21,353 bases of DNA from Branchiostoma floridae (lineage: Eukaryota; Chordata; Leptocardii; Amphioxiformes; Branchiostomatidae), in contig NC_049979.1 of NCBI RefSeq assembly GCF_000003815.2, positions 2,392,034-2,413,386 on the forward strand. The letters are read 5' to 3'. The translations under genes were made by a program, and so were the position numbers. Shown piece by piece: positions 1 to 9,908 of this stretch. The notes below the pieces were generated by a model that did not search any database, was not told the DNA's origin, and was given only the letters and a program-made list of their open reading frames with translations. Every line of letters begins with the position of its first letter. Positions within the stretch are counted from its first letter, which is position 1.

Positions 1-188
1 TATAGCTGTATGATCAACTTAGAAAACTAGAAATATGTAGAAAGTTGTAGGATTAATGTTTTCAGAAATTGTGGACAGTTTGTTAAATGTTTTCACAAAA
101 ATGTTTCATGAAAATAAAACTTTTTTCATAACCTGAGAGAGTAATAAAGTACATATTACAATAAAATGTTTCATATTTCTTGTCCTTC

Positions 189-368
189 AAATGTGTGTGC
201 GTGTGTGTGTGCGCACGTCTGTGTGTGTGTGTGCGCGTCTGTGTGTGTGTGTGAGTGTGCGCGTCTGTGTGTGTGTGTGTGTGTGTGTGCGTGCGTCTGT
301 GTGTGTGTGCGCGCGTCTGTGTGTGTGTGTGTGTGTGTGCGCGTCTGTGTGTGTGTGAGTGTGTGTGA

Positions 369-407
<39 letters not shown>

Positions 408-420
408 TGTGTGTGTTTGT
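189..420. repeat. (TG)n microsatellite with GCGTCTG interruptions
   Basis: A run of alternating TG/GT of about 230 nt is broken at intervals by GCGCGTCTG or GAGTG, so it is a compound array rather than a pure dinucleotide tract. Alternating purine-pyrimidine sequence of this length can adopt Z-DNA. Open frames on both strands here (C/V-rich and H/T-rich) are artefacts of the repeat. Confidence 0.97.
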
Positions 421-474
421 TCTACTTTTGTTATTATGAAAAGTTGTAGTGGGACAGCCCTGGATACTAGTGGC

Positions 475-561
475 CATGTACATTACTCTCCAAGCATGTA
501 ATTTTTCTAACTACTACTATATCTGTGCGACTCAACCTCTGCTTGGAGAGTAATGTACATG
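475..561. repeat. Perfect 22-bp inverted repeat with 43-nt loop
   Basis: Positions 475-496 (CATGTACATT...CCAAGCA) are exactly complementary to 540-561 read in reverse. The loop at 497-539 is AT-rich. This looks like a small fold-back element or the ends of a short MITE. The arms diverge outside this span. Confidence 0.85.
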
Positions 562-1300
562 TAGTCAGGGTTGCCATCTAACGCCATAATTACATTGTTA
601 CTGAAAACCTGAAGTTAATGAGAATCCCTGACAATTCCTGATGATGTGCCTTTAGAATAAATGATTATGAATATCAGTGCCTTTGGGGTACAGAACATCC
701 CTAGAATGGGACATACTTCAGGAGAGCCACAGCTACACTGCAGTGCACACACATAGAGCTGACATCAGAGTTGCATTCCGAACAGTAGAGGGCTCAAAAT
801 GGGAATACAAAAATAGAGGCACCTAAAATTCTTGAAAATCCTCCTTTCCCTTGAAACTTCTGGCCCAATCTAGAGACTTTTGGGATTGGAAACAGGTATG
901 GACCGTATGGTCTAACTAAGCTTTCCCATTTTGGTCAAATTTTGCTCATTTCAGCAGTTTCATTGACAAACCATGCAAGCTTCAGATCTAGCACTCGCAC
1001 TCTCACAAGAAGGATTACCATAGAGTGGATTAAATATCATCAGCCCTGGGAGCATCTTTGCTGGATTTGCTGCAGTTTTAAAGAACAATGTGCAATGACA
1101 TGTGCAATAGTTAGAAAAGAAATTCACTGAGACAAAAAAAAAATTATCAGATCAAGGGGTTTATGGAAAAGGCTTGGCTGTCTACCTGGGCTATCTACTT
1201 GGGCTGGCTATCACGTCATCCTACTTATAATGGACCTACGAAAGCCTATAGGGACAAAAGCTGTTTTAGCAGTAGGGATTGTTTGTGCTCAATAAAGAAG
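562..1300. other. No gene seen
   Basis: AT-rich intergenic or intronic sequence. Open frames are short, lack splice support and show no recognisable domains. No large repeat was identified. Confidence 0.5.
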
Positions 1301-1401
1301 CTATGTGTGAAGGAACTGTATGTGAATGGGCTGTATATGAAGGAGCTGTGTTTGAAGGAGCAGTGTGTGAACGGGCTTTGTGTGAAGCAATTGTTTGTGT
1401 T
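1301..1401 (+). repeat. Degenerate 15-nt minisatellite, about 6-7 copies
   Basis: Units such as CTGTATGTGAATGGG, CTGTATATGAAGGAG and CTGTGTTTGAAGGAG follow each other in register. Because 15 is a multiple of three, the plus frame reads a pentapeptide series (LYVNG, LYMKE, LCLKE, QCVNG, LCVKQ). The frame sits in a 94-codon ORF from 1163 with no other sign of being a gene. Confidence 0.8.
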
Positions 1402-2444
1402 ACATAACCCAGAGGTTCTGGATTTAAACAAGTTGATATGCCACTGATCCTGCACCCTTTGGAACACAATTTATCGGGCTGATTGGATTAGTCTTAAGAC
1501 TGGTGGCCGGTTGGTCAAAGCCGTCCAAGAGCCGTTCTTTAGTGGCTGTCAGGGTCCATGTCGATTGATTATATGAATAAGTTTTTCCGATTTCATTTGT
1601 CACTTTACGGCACATTTTGCAGATGCTTTGTAAAAGTGTGATATAACTTTTTGTTGAAACGATAGAGAATTGATAAATGTCTATTTATAATCAAATCAAC
1701 ATGACCTTCAGGAGATTAGATAAACTCTTACCAAAAGATGGGCTGAACATGCAACAGTTCAGGTCACGTTCGACGCTAAGCTCCTTGGATATGACCTGTC
1801 GCATTGTGTCGTCCAAACACATACACAGCCCATGTTTAGCACCCCCTCCCATATGGTATGTCCTGAAAAGTTCTGTGGTGAAGCATGCCCTTTCAACTAT
1901 GACATCTTGGAAGATACCATAATGATTGCTTGTTGGGAGACAAAGGGGGTCAAAATCATCTTGTTTACTGCGTCTAAAATCTCTTCTGCTAAAGACCACC
2001 GATTATTTGACACTTCATCATAGTTATAGTGTCATAGATAATGTGACATGAACATGTGACGTAAACAAACAACAAGAAACGCACAGTAAATAGTACGTTC
2101 TGATCAATGTCCTGATCACCGATCCATCGCATGGTGTTGGAGATTCCCCTTGTGACGTCACTACCTTTCAAGTTGCATTCTGTGAGGCGGAGGTGCAGTT
2201 TTCGTTGTGTGTTCGCAAACTCGGGAGCGCTTCGTCAAAATAGACTTTATTTCCGAGTTTCATTTGGTTAGGCGACAGCAGTAAATATTATGGATGCCAT
2301 CACGCCTGATTTCAGACAAGAAAGCTTCTGAAAAAAAAGCCTGGACGTTAAACAAAATCAACTGAAAAAAGAGTTTTTAAACATCGAATTACTGAATTGG
2401 TCTGTCTTCTATAAAAAAAATTACTTTAGATTTGTCTATCAAAG
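1402..2444. other. No gene seen; contains a CRE-like palindrome
   Basis: Short overlapping open frames on both strands between 1677 and 2023 have no recognisable domain and no convincing splice sites. The only clear motif is TGACGTCA at 2153. Confidence 0.45.
2153..2160. promoter_or_regulatory. Full palindromic CRE motif TGACGTCA
   Basis: The exact CREB/ATF octamer occurs at 2153-2160 in the context TGTGACGTCACT, and a related TGACGTAA occurs about 100 nt upstream near 2057. A motif this short is expected by chance in long sequence; no promoter or gene start is visible next to it. Confidence 0.3.
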
Positions 2445-2540
2445 AAAAAAAATGTAACAAGTGGGGTTCGAACCCACGATCCACGGCTGCAAAAGCAAAT
2501 CGCTATCACCCAGCGGCTTAGACCAGGCAGCCACGCTGAC
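2445..2540 (-). ncRNA. tRNA-like Pol III element (tRNA-Leu-like pseudogene or SINE head)
   Basis: On the minus strand the segment starts GTCAGCGTGGCTGCC. It shows an A-box-like TGGCTGCCTGGTCTA, a canonical B box within GTGGGTTCGAACCCCAC, and a T8 Pol III terminator at 2452-2445. The layout and 5' end resemble a type II tRNA such as Leu, with a long variable region. The first seven bases do not pair with the 3' end, so a normal acceptor stem cannot form, which argues against a working tRNA. It is best read as a tRNA-derived repeat or tRNA pseudogene. Confidence 0.55.
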
Positions 2541-3231
2541 TCAATTACGTTATCAGGCGTATAGAAGAGCTATTAGACCTGGGTTTGGTTAAATTGACCG
2601 ATCCATGCATCTATCCATGCAAACCAACCCGTTGAACGAACCTCGATTCAAAGCGTATACGCACCAGCAAAAAAATATGATTTTTCCCGTCTGAGATTGC
2701 AACCCTTGATAATAGAATAATTGAACGGACTTTGAGTGTGTATAGTGTAGTACAATTTCATTATTCTATTATCGCTCTGTCATACTTGCCATGCACTATA
2801 CCGTGAATAACTGTCGAGCAACAAAGCTCATTCATTCCATTACTAAAAAGGCCTAGAAATTACAAAAGAAGAAAAAATATGAGTTCCACGAATCCATACA
2901 TGCTCTGAATGATTTTAACCTTTACGGCTGAAATATTATGTGTGTTTTTCATTAATCATACAAACAAGGTCCTCGTGGGCATACCTTATTTTTGTTGGGC
3001 ATCTCTCCACCAAGTTAACAGAAGTAGACAATTCTATCTTAAGACTAGTATCGAGAGGAGGCCATACTAGCATTTTCTGGTCATTTATGCAAACAATTAT
3101 AAGTCTTCATTTACACAATTTATGTTCAAGGATGTTAACCTCCACGTACGTTCCAAATGCCACAAGAATGAAATTCCAGTCATTTACAACTATATCAGCT
3201 AGTTTCTCATTTGCTATGATGATAATGCGAA
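2541..3231. other. No gene seen; weak inverted repeat near 2708-2775
   Basis: GATAATAGAATAATTGAA at about 2708 is nearly complementary to TTCATTATTCTATTATCG at about 2758, which may be a small fold-back. A 105-codon plus frame (2940-3257) runs into the hairpin satellite and has no recognisable features. Confidence 0.4.
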
Positions 3232-4437
3232 CTATAAGGGGGTTGCTATCACATTAATACTCCAGTAGATGAGTACTGGATCTTTCTTTGGAGAATTAAT
3301 GTGATAAGGGGGTTGCTATCACATTAATTCTCCATATAAGAATCCTGGATATCTCTATGGAGAATTAATGTGATAAGGGGGTTGCTATCACATTAATTCT
3401 CCATATAAGAATTGTGGAATCGCTCTATGGAGAATTAATGTGATAAGGGGGTTGCTATCACATTAATTCTCCATATAAGAATTGTGGAACTCTCTTTGGA
3501 GAATTAATGTGATAAGGGGGTTGCTATCACATTAATTCTCCATATAGGAACCATGGATATCTCTATGGAGAATTAATGTGATAAGGGGGTTGCTATCACA
3601 TTAATTCTCCATATAGGAACCCTGGATATCTCTATGGAGAATTAATGTGATAAGGGGGTTGCTATCACATTAATTCTCCATAAAATTATTGTGGAATCTC
3701 TCTATGGAGAATTAATGTGATAAGGGGGTTGCTATCACATTAATTCTCCATATAAAAACCTGTATATCTCTATGGAGAATTAATGTGATAAGGGGGTTGC
3801 TATCACATTAATTCTCCATATAAGAATTGTGGAATCTCTCTATGGAGAATTAATGTGATAAGGGGTTGCTATCACATTAATTCTCCATATAAGAATCCTG
3901 GATATCTCTATGGAGAATTAATGTGATAAGGGGGCTGCTATCACATTAATTCTCCATATAAGAATTTTGGAATCTCTCTATGGAGAATTAATGTGATAAG
4001 GGGGTTGCTATCACATTAATTCTCCATATAAGAATCCTGGATATCTCTTTGGAGAATTAATGTGATGAGGGGGCTGCTATCACATTAATTCTCCATATAA
4101 GAATTGTGGAACTCTCTTTGGAGAATTAATGTGATAAGGGGGTTGCTATCACATTAATTCTCCATATAGGAACCCTGGATATCTCTATTGAGAATTAATG
4201 TGATAAGGGGGTTGCTATCACATTAATTCTCCATAAAATTATTGTGGAATCTCTCAATGGAGAATTAATGTGATAAGGGGGTTGCTATCACATTAATTAT
4301 CCATATAAGAACCTGTATATCTCTATGGAGAATTAATGTGATAAGGGGGTTGCTATCACATTAATTCTCCATATAAGAATTAGATATCTCTATGGAGAAT
4401 TAATGTGATAAGGGGGTTGCCATCACATTAATTCTTC
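3232..4437. repeat. Tandem array of about 17 hairpin units (66-71 nt)
   Basis: Each unit holds an arm TATCACATTAATTCTCCATA, a variable spacer of about 20 nt and the reverse complement of that arm, and units are linked by AGGGGGTTGC. The 20-bp stem is nearly perfect in most copies, while spacers and a few arm bases vary (AAGAATTGTGGAA, AGGAACCCTGGAT, AAAATTATTGTGGAA, ACCTGTATAT types). The spacer order in copies 4-8 recurs in copies 13-16, a sign of a block duplication. The last copy (4406-4437) is partial. The alternation arm / anti-arm allows pairing both within and between units. No coding capacity. Confidence 0.95.
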
Positions 4438-4591
4438 AGAAGAAGACTGAAAATCCTTTGGCGAAAAAATAAGACAAAGTTTTTTTCTTATCGCTATCAC
4501 ATGTTTTGTAATTATCACGCTATTCATGAGAAATACTATTTTGAGCTAAAAGAATGAGATAAATAGCTTAAGCTATTTTCAGTCTATTAAC

Positions 4592-4799
4592 TTAAAGGCT
4601 AACGTCACATTTCCAAACCGGGGCTCGGTCGAGCTGTTTGTGGAAACGAAAAATAAAAACGTATACTTAAAAATACACACAAATAATGCCCACGACTATT
4701 GTCTTTACATCTTGAGTAATTTGGTGTCATTTATATCATACTTTTCGTTCCCGAAAACTGCCAAGCCGAGCCCGAATTGGAAATATGACCTAGGCCTAA
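4592..4799. mobile_element. MITE with about 60-bp terminal inverted repeats, copy 1
   Basis: The left end (TTAAAGGCTAACGTCACATT, then TCCAAACCGGGGCTCGG) is an imperfect reverse complement of the right end (GAGCCCGAATTGGAAATATG, then ACCTAGGCCTAA). The arms also share GTTTGTGGAAACGAAAA with TTTTCGTTCCCGAAAACTG. There is no transposase. Two further copies of the same family lie at 12522-12725 and 16864-17379. Confidence 0.8.
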
Positions 4800-4821
4800 A
4801 TGTTCGTATGGCGTAGACCCC

Positions 4822-5119
4822 CGGTGCAATGGCCTGGTGGGCATATAATAGTGTTAGCCTTGCAGTCGGTAGGTCGTGAGTTTGATCCCCGGCCGAGTCA
4901 TACCAAAGACTTTAAAATGGTACATGCTGCTTTCTCTGTTTTATAGCACTCAACCTTTGTGAAAAAGTATGGCAGTTGAACACACTTACCACTACCAGTG
5001 AACTAGCCCCCCTGCTGCAGTGATTGCACAAAGTTTTGTGGACCATGGGTTCTTGAGATGGAGATGGGCGCCGCCCTATGCACCGTCTTGTGCGGGGAGG
5101 ACTAGAACTAACTAACTAA
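4822..5119 (+). mobile_element. tRNA-derived SINE
   Basis: The head shows an A-box-like TGGCCTGGTGGGCATATA and a B-box-like GAGTTTGATCCCC, followed by a body with AAAATGGTACATGCTGCTTT and GAGATGGGCGCCGCCC. It ends in a short tail of ACTA/TAAC repeats (CTAGAACTAACTAACTAA). This arrangement of tRNA-like head, conserved-type body and simple tail is that of a tRNA-derived SINE. The boundaries are approximate; no clear target site duplication was found. Confidence 0.75.
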
Positions 5120-6607
5120 GGTATTTTAGTGCCCAGGAGTAGTAAGAGAGAAGTTTGACGCTCGCATGTCACAATATCTGTCTTTCTAGGATAACACGTT
5201 CATACCTCCGATCCGTGCAAAAAGATAAACCATGAAATAACTTAAAATGCATATGTAAATTTGTATAAGACATACACCAATTCTGCGTCTTCTACCAATA
5301 TTGTATAGAATTTACCAATAGATTGTGATAGATTGATACAACTAACCAAGAGTATTATTATGCAAAAAGTTTTTGTTACAACTGTAAAGTTTTATTGTGC
5401 AATAAACTTCGACTTGACTTAACTCAACTACGGCGGGCTTACATCTTAGTGTTACGATGTCAAAGTGTGAAATTCGTGCTATATCCAGCCCAGTCGAGTG
5501 CACTTGGGACCAGCAATACGCATGTCTTTCCCAGGGCACAGCAAGTAATTCAGCGCGCGCATCGATTGTCGACTGATTTCAGAAAACAACAACAAGGATT
5601 TTTGTAAAAGAGGCACCGATATGGAAGCCATGAGTGTACTTGCCATATGCATGTTGGTCACAAGTGACACCAGTCACCCTCACACTCAGGGTTGACAATC
5701 ACGGCAAAGCCTATGATATCAACCCTGACAACTCAGCCGCAGTATTTGGTTATTAGGGGTGCCTTGCTTATGAATATTAATGAGCTTGCCCTTATATGGG
5801 TAGTCAGCCGTTGGGGATCGGGCATCGACATGGTGAGCAAACAAAGCCATGGTAATACGTAACATGATTGGCTGATAGCTTCCCAGCGGCCTTTGCGAGA
5901 CAGCTTGCGACAACAACAAGCCCAAGAAAGGCTTATTCTCTGATTGGTCGACAGCTTGTTTGTGGCAACAATCATAATAGCCACTAATAGGGCATGGGAT
6001 AGCAGGGCCCCATAAGGTAATGCCGTTGGGGACCGGGCGTTAGGAGGATGACACCAGTCTACCGCAGCAGTGTCACCTTTACTACACTAGCACACGTCTT
6101 GAATACAGGAATGAATGCCTTATTGGCTGCGATACTATGTTTCGTCGCATCAATTCTTTCTTCTTCTTCTTTTTTTGCGATATTTATTGCGTATCTTTGG
6201 AAAATTTAGCCACCTTGGGTTTTTTTTTTACCCAACTGGTTTGTTCGCCCTATCTCACTATGTTTTCAGTCTGCGGAGGATGTCATCCATAAAATCTACT
6301 TGCTGTGGCCTCATGAAAAGTTGGGCGCAGGGCCAGGGTTTTACAGCGTGGTTCCGGCGCTATCTGGGTATCCTGGGAGGGACGCTCTGATAACGGTCCT
6401 TCCCGTCGGCCCGCATTCCTTCCGCAGACTTTATCAACTGACTCTATTTGATGTTCATTAACACATCGAACATGATTGACGGTTTGGGGAGACCTCTGTG
6501 TTTGCCCGCTACATCGATCGAGCCTCGTTTGGCAAGCTGTTTTTTTAAACGGGTTTGCACAGTGCAAGGGGACGGAACCACCTTCTGGATAATACCCTCT
6601 TTCCATT
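5120..6607. other. No gene seen
   Basis: A possible AATAAA (about 5401, TGCAATAAACTTCGACTTG) could mark the 3' end of a transcript or of a retroelement. Near 5690 a short inverted pair CAGGGTTGA / TCAACCCTG occurs. GCCGTTGGGGATCGGGC (about 5808) and GCCGTTGGGGACCGGGC (about 6022) form a direct repeat around two GATTGG motifs. No splice-supported frame. Confidence 0.4.
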
Positions 6608-6748
6608 ATAACCCCCTCACATGTAGCGAAAATCGATCGGACGACGGGTCTGCGAGCTCTAAATTACGAGGAGGCATGTCCTTGACGGGAAGGGGGGAAC
6701 TCCGCCATTTCTTCGTCGGCATCAAGGTCATGCCATGTGAGGGGGTAT
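6608..6748. repeat. Possible small MITE bounded by inverted repeats
   Basis: ATAACCCCCTCACATG at 6608-6623 is nearly complementary to CATGTGAGGGGGTAT at 6734-6748, one base differing by insertion. The 110 nt between is GC-richer than the flanks. The element type is not known; a plus frame through it has no recognisable domain. Confidence 0.45.
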
Positions 6749-7436
6749 TACTATTAGGACGGCGCTCTCGCCGCGCTCTCTCTGCGACCTACAATATATA
6801 TAATTTGACAGACAACTCAACGAATTGTATATAAAAGAAACGAATCTTTTTACACTTTGTGCATTTTGGTGTCTTCTCGGTCACACTTTTACATTTTGTA
6901 TGATATGCCTAGAATAAAAATGAAGGTTACACATATCCTATGTAGGTCGCAGTCAGAGCGCAGCGCGATCGCAGTCTAGTGGAAGGGGGCCAAGCTGCCA
7001 CTAAAACGGCGTCTTTTTGTCCTAAATTACAAACATCATGAACAATCTGCATTTTTCCCACTTTGTACATCTCTGTCAAAGTTACCTGCATACCTGAAAA
7101 TATCATGGAAATCCGTCGTTCCTTTGCTCAGTTATCCGCCAGGAAAGGTTCGCTTGTAAACTCCACTGCAGTTCCTTAGCGAACTACTAGGTGGGTCGAA
7201 ACCTTAACGATTCCTTCCTCACATCAAAATCTATTTGCCACCCAAATATCAAAATTATGCGCATGTCAAGGTCAAAAGATACAAAAAGTTCTGCTGCAGT
7301 ACCAAGGTCACACACCGGGGGGCCCCAAATCGACGTTGACCTTCGTCTTTCCTATCCCTCTCCAAACACCAAATGCCATTACGATCCATTCTGAGGTTTT
7401 AAAGTTATGCTGATGACCACAAATATCCACACTGTG
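6749..7436. other. No gene seen
   Basis: Mixed composition with short runs such as GCGCTCTCGCCGCGCTCT just after the preceding inverted repeat. No splice-supported open frame, repeat array or RNA motif was recognised. Confidence 0.4.
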
Positions 7437-7500
7437 TCACACACACACACACACACACATGCGCGCACATACCAGTACACACATACACACACTCGCGCGT
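7437..7500. repeat. (CA)n-rich microsatellite
   Basis: About ten CA units are followed by a degenerate stretch mixing CACA, GCGC and CACTCGCGCG. Confidence 0.9.
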
Positions 7501-8572
7501 GATGATTGGCTACTTCATACACCTAAGTAGCACAGACAAAGTCAAAAGTTCTGATGAATTTAGACAAACCTTTGATTGTAAAAAAAAACATCTATGTCTA
7601 CATTTTCAGCATCACAAAGAAGCGAGAACACGTCGAATTCACTTAGAAGAATATATATAATTCTTATCTTAGCTCAACATCGTATGCACACTATGCATCT
7701 GACAACAACATGTATTCTTTTGTTGCGACCTATAGTTAACCCATGCGATAATATATATGTACAATAAAGCTCTTCATTCATTCAGTCATGAAAGGTAGAA
7801 AAACGTGCTCGGGTGAAGTTTGCTGGAGAGAGACGTGACGCGGGGAGTCATTACCTGCGTGTAGTCATGGAGACCGCACGTAACAGCAAGTTCATGACTA
7901 ACGGCGGTTCTAGAATCCTGGCAACTGTCAGGTGGCTATAACTAGCGCTATAACATGCTGGTAATCAGTTCGCATTTCAAGAGCCATATTTCCATCCAGT
8001 TTGAAGTACTGTGAAGGTATCGACAGGCTTTTCTTCCGTCCTCTATCGCATGTATCAGCACCTGACACTGGACGTGCATAACTTTAAAGTCACACTCCCA
8101 GACTTATGAGCACCGTATCTTACACACATACAGATGATCTTATACATATCTACAAATTGCACAGTTTATATATATACGGTTTCTCACAAATTCCCTTAGA
8201 CACATATTTCATATGCTCAGTATCACTTTTTTTTTAACATCATTGCGATGAATATTGCCATTGGCGTATAAAATCAACATCAACGTATCAACGGAAGGTA
8301 CCCAAAGTCCGTCGGAGGTCCATAAACGGTATAGAACGTTGCCGCATTTAAGATACCCTCTGTTACTGAAAAATCTTATTCCTCTATCAGGGGGTAATGC
8401 TGCCCCTAACCGCATGAGGGCGTTGTGGCAAGGACAATGTGGTCCCAAACGTGATTGACTATCTGAGTGCACAGTTCTGAATATCCCATCACGACTCATT
8501 CGGCTTACCTCCGCCTTGCAAACGGCCGTTGCCACTTGAAATGGTCGATGTCATGTCGCAAAACGGTTACAG
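7501..8572. other. No gene seen; possible dispersed repeat fragment near 7600
   Basis: ATCACAAAGAAGCGAGAACA near 7611 resembles ATCACAAAGAGACGAGAAGA near 15009, in similar AT-rich context, so both may be pieces of one dispersed family. An AATAAA occurs near 7763 on the plus strand without an associated gene. Confidence 0.4.
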
Positions 8573-8578
8573 TTTATT
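8573..8578 (-). terminator. Candidate polyadenylation signal AATAAA of the minus-strand gene
   Basis: TTTATT on the plus strand reads AATAAA on the minus strand. It is the first such hexamer downstream of the stop codon at 9027 and would give a 3' UTR of about 450 nt. No transcript evidence is available. Confidence 0.4.
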
Positions 8579-9026
8579 ACATATACATGTGGCATGTTCT
8601 GTCTACACGTGATATCAAGTGGCGAAGAATTGGTGTCTTTTTTCACGAACTTTACAATTTTCCACTGTCGCATATTGGTAATTGAAGTGTTGCTTCGGAT
8701 ATCTACATAACAAATGGCAACGACGGTCACCGTTTCCAAGACGTAAACGTGCCACGGCGCTAACCTCTACCAGGCTCCAAATGTCAGTGGAAAAATAGTA
8801 GAAATAGGCCAAATTGACAGAAAACGTTAACACACTGGTGGCACACTATACACTAACCGGCCAAAATTCAAAGTTTGTCCATGTCCCTGTGTTGCCAGCT
8901 CTACGTTCTAGCCGGCTAACTCCACTGGCATGTTGTATGGCATCAGTATTTGGTCAATTTCTACAATTTTTCCAGCGCCCCGTGGTGCCTCTTGTACGCT
9001 AGGCTACCACGGCGGCAATGTTCCTG

Positions 9027-9491
9027 TCATTCGGCCGCCTCTGCGTCTAGTTCCTGTTCCCGGCTTTCCGTGCCGTCTGGCCGCGTGTCCGCATCGGTAC
9101 CTGTTTCACCACCCTGACCGTCCTCCAAGTGGAACGAGACGTGCCTAGCAACAGTTTCTATGGCAGACGCGTCGTTCCTAGCAACGGTTTCCACGGCCGA
9201 CGCGCTGTGCCTAGCAACGATTTCCACGGCCGACGCGCTGTGCCTAGCAACGATATCCACGGCCGACGCGTTGTGCCTAGCAACGGTTTCCACGGCCGAC
9301 GTGTCGTCCACCACGGCAGGGTCTCCCATCATCTGCTCTACGGAGGCGCGGAACATCCTGTTGGTGTAGGCCAGCTCGTTCAGGCGCTTCTCGGCGTCCA
9401 CAGCAGCTTTCTTCCGGGCGCGCGCCTTCGGGCTGTCGATCTTTCGGGCCAGGAACTTGCGCTGAGCGCTCTTCTTGGTGCTGACCCTGCC
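9027..9491 (-). CDS. Terminal coding exon of an unrecognised helical protein with 11-residue repeats
   Basis: The exon follows a pyrimidine-rich acceptor (CCCTCCTCCAG on the minus strand, AG at 9493-9492), opens in phase 0 with GRVSTKK and stops at TGA 9029-9027, giving 154 residues. The first 60 or so residues are strongly basic and helical (KSAQRKFLARKIDSPKARAR, then AVDAEKRLNELAYTNRMF) and could form a coiled coil or hold a nuclear localisation signal. Next come five 11-residue repeats of the form ASAVETVARHS, then an acidic tail rich in G, D and E ending in DAEAAE. High GC and a codon-like pattern contrast with the AT-rich flanks, which supports real coding. The phase matches the donor of the exon at 9741-9836. 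I do not recognise the family; the parts seen suggest an intracellular structural or regulatory protein, which is inference. The opposite strand is also open across the repeats, but has no splice support. Confidence 0.72.
   Translation of the reverse strand, partial: GRVSTKKSAQRKFLARKIDSPKARARKKAAVDAEKRLNELAYTNRMFRASVEQMMGDPAVVDDTSAVETVARHNASAVDIVARHSASAVEIVARHSASAVETVARNDASAIETVARHVSFHLEDGQGGETGTDADTRPDGTESREQELDAEAAE
9141..9305 (-). repeat. 33-nt coding tandem repeat, five units
   Basis: Units start at 9141, 9174, 9207, 9240 and 9273 on the plus strand, each with the core CCTAGCAAC. On the minus strand they encode 11-residue units within the terminal exon. Differences between copies are few and often conservative (ETV, DIV, EIV; RHS, RHN, RND). 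Confidence 0.92.
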
Positions 9492-9740
9492 CTGGAGGAG
9501 GGGGAGGGGCAAAATGTACTATTTTACACACAAAAAAAAACATGTCCTATTTTACAACAATGCAGCTTAGGTAAAACGCCAATAGAAGTATGAAGACAGT
9601 CTATCCGAATGTAAGAGTGTTGAAATTTGTCATCTCAAGGCAGACGTGTCAGCTGGAAAAAGAGAAGAAACATTTGACCAAATAGAGACAAATAAGTTAC
9701 TATATGGGGTTTCAGTCAGTCTTTTGCTAAGTTCCCCTAC

Positions 9741-9836
9741 CTGTAGCCACTCTGAGAGGGACGGCGTGAGATCGCGCGCGTGCAGCCTCTCCAGGTCCTG
9801 GTACACCACGTCCGACTCCTGGCTCAGGGACCGCAC
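9741..9836 (-). CDS. Internal coding exon, 32 codons, of the minus-strand gene
   Basis: On the minus strand a pyrimidine tract ending CCCCCCGCACAG precedes GTGCGGTCC, and the exon ends CTACAG before the donor GTAGGG at 9740-9735. It is 96 nt, phase 0 at both ends, and reads VRSLSQESDVVYQDLERL followed by HARDLTPSLSEWLQ. The first half is an amphipathic helix compatible with a coiled coil. It joins in frame to the terminal exon at 9491, so the junction would read SEWLQ-GRVST. Upstream it is phase-compatible with either the micro-exon at 12043-12020 or directly with the exon at 15878-15750. The composition is GC-rich and the residues look like ordinary protein, unlike the surrounding intron. 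No known family recognised. Confidence 0.7.
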
Positions 9837-9908
9837 CTGTGCGGGGGGAGGGAAAGAATCAAGTTATCATGGAAGCTCATCTTTGTTGGTAGTGATCTTA
9901 GGACAATG

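Noticed and set aside
166-483. Long Cys/Val-rich and His/Thr-rich open frames on both strands
   Set aside because: They are translations of the (TG)n tract and have no independent coding evidence.
786-800. CAGTAGAGGGCTC as a CTCF site
   Set aside because: It lacks the leading CC and the GCGC end of the core, unlike the two sites retained.
2940-3257. Plus-strand frame of 105 codons
   Set aside because: No domain recognised, and it ends inside the hairpin satellite; no splice sites fit.
3232-4437. CRISPR-like array
   Set aside because: The repeats are regularly spaced, but each unit is a complete self-complementary hairpin, spacers are related variants rather than unique sequences, and the genome is animal.
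5395-5425. AATAAA in TGTGCAATAAACTTCGACTT as a gene 3' end
   Set aside because: No coding exon or stop lies upstream on the plus strand, so it is more likely a chance hexamer or a retroelement tail.
9129-9593. Plus-strand frame of 154 codons with VPSNGFHGRR repeats
   Set aside because: It is the antisense of the minus-strand terminal exon; the minus strand has matching splice sites and phase, the plus strand does not.
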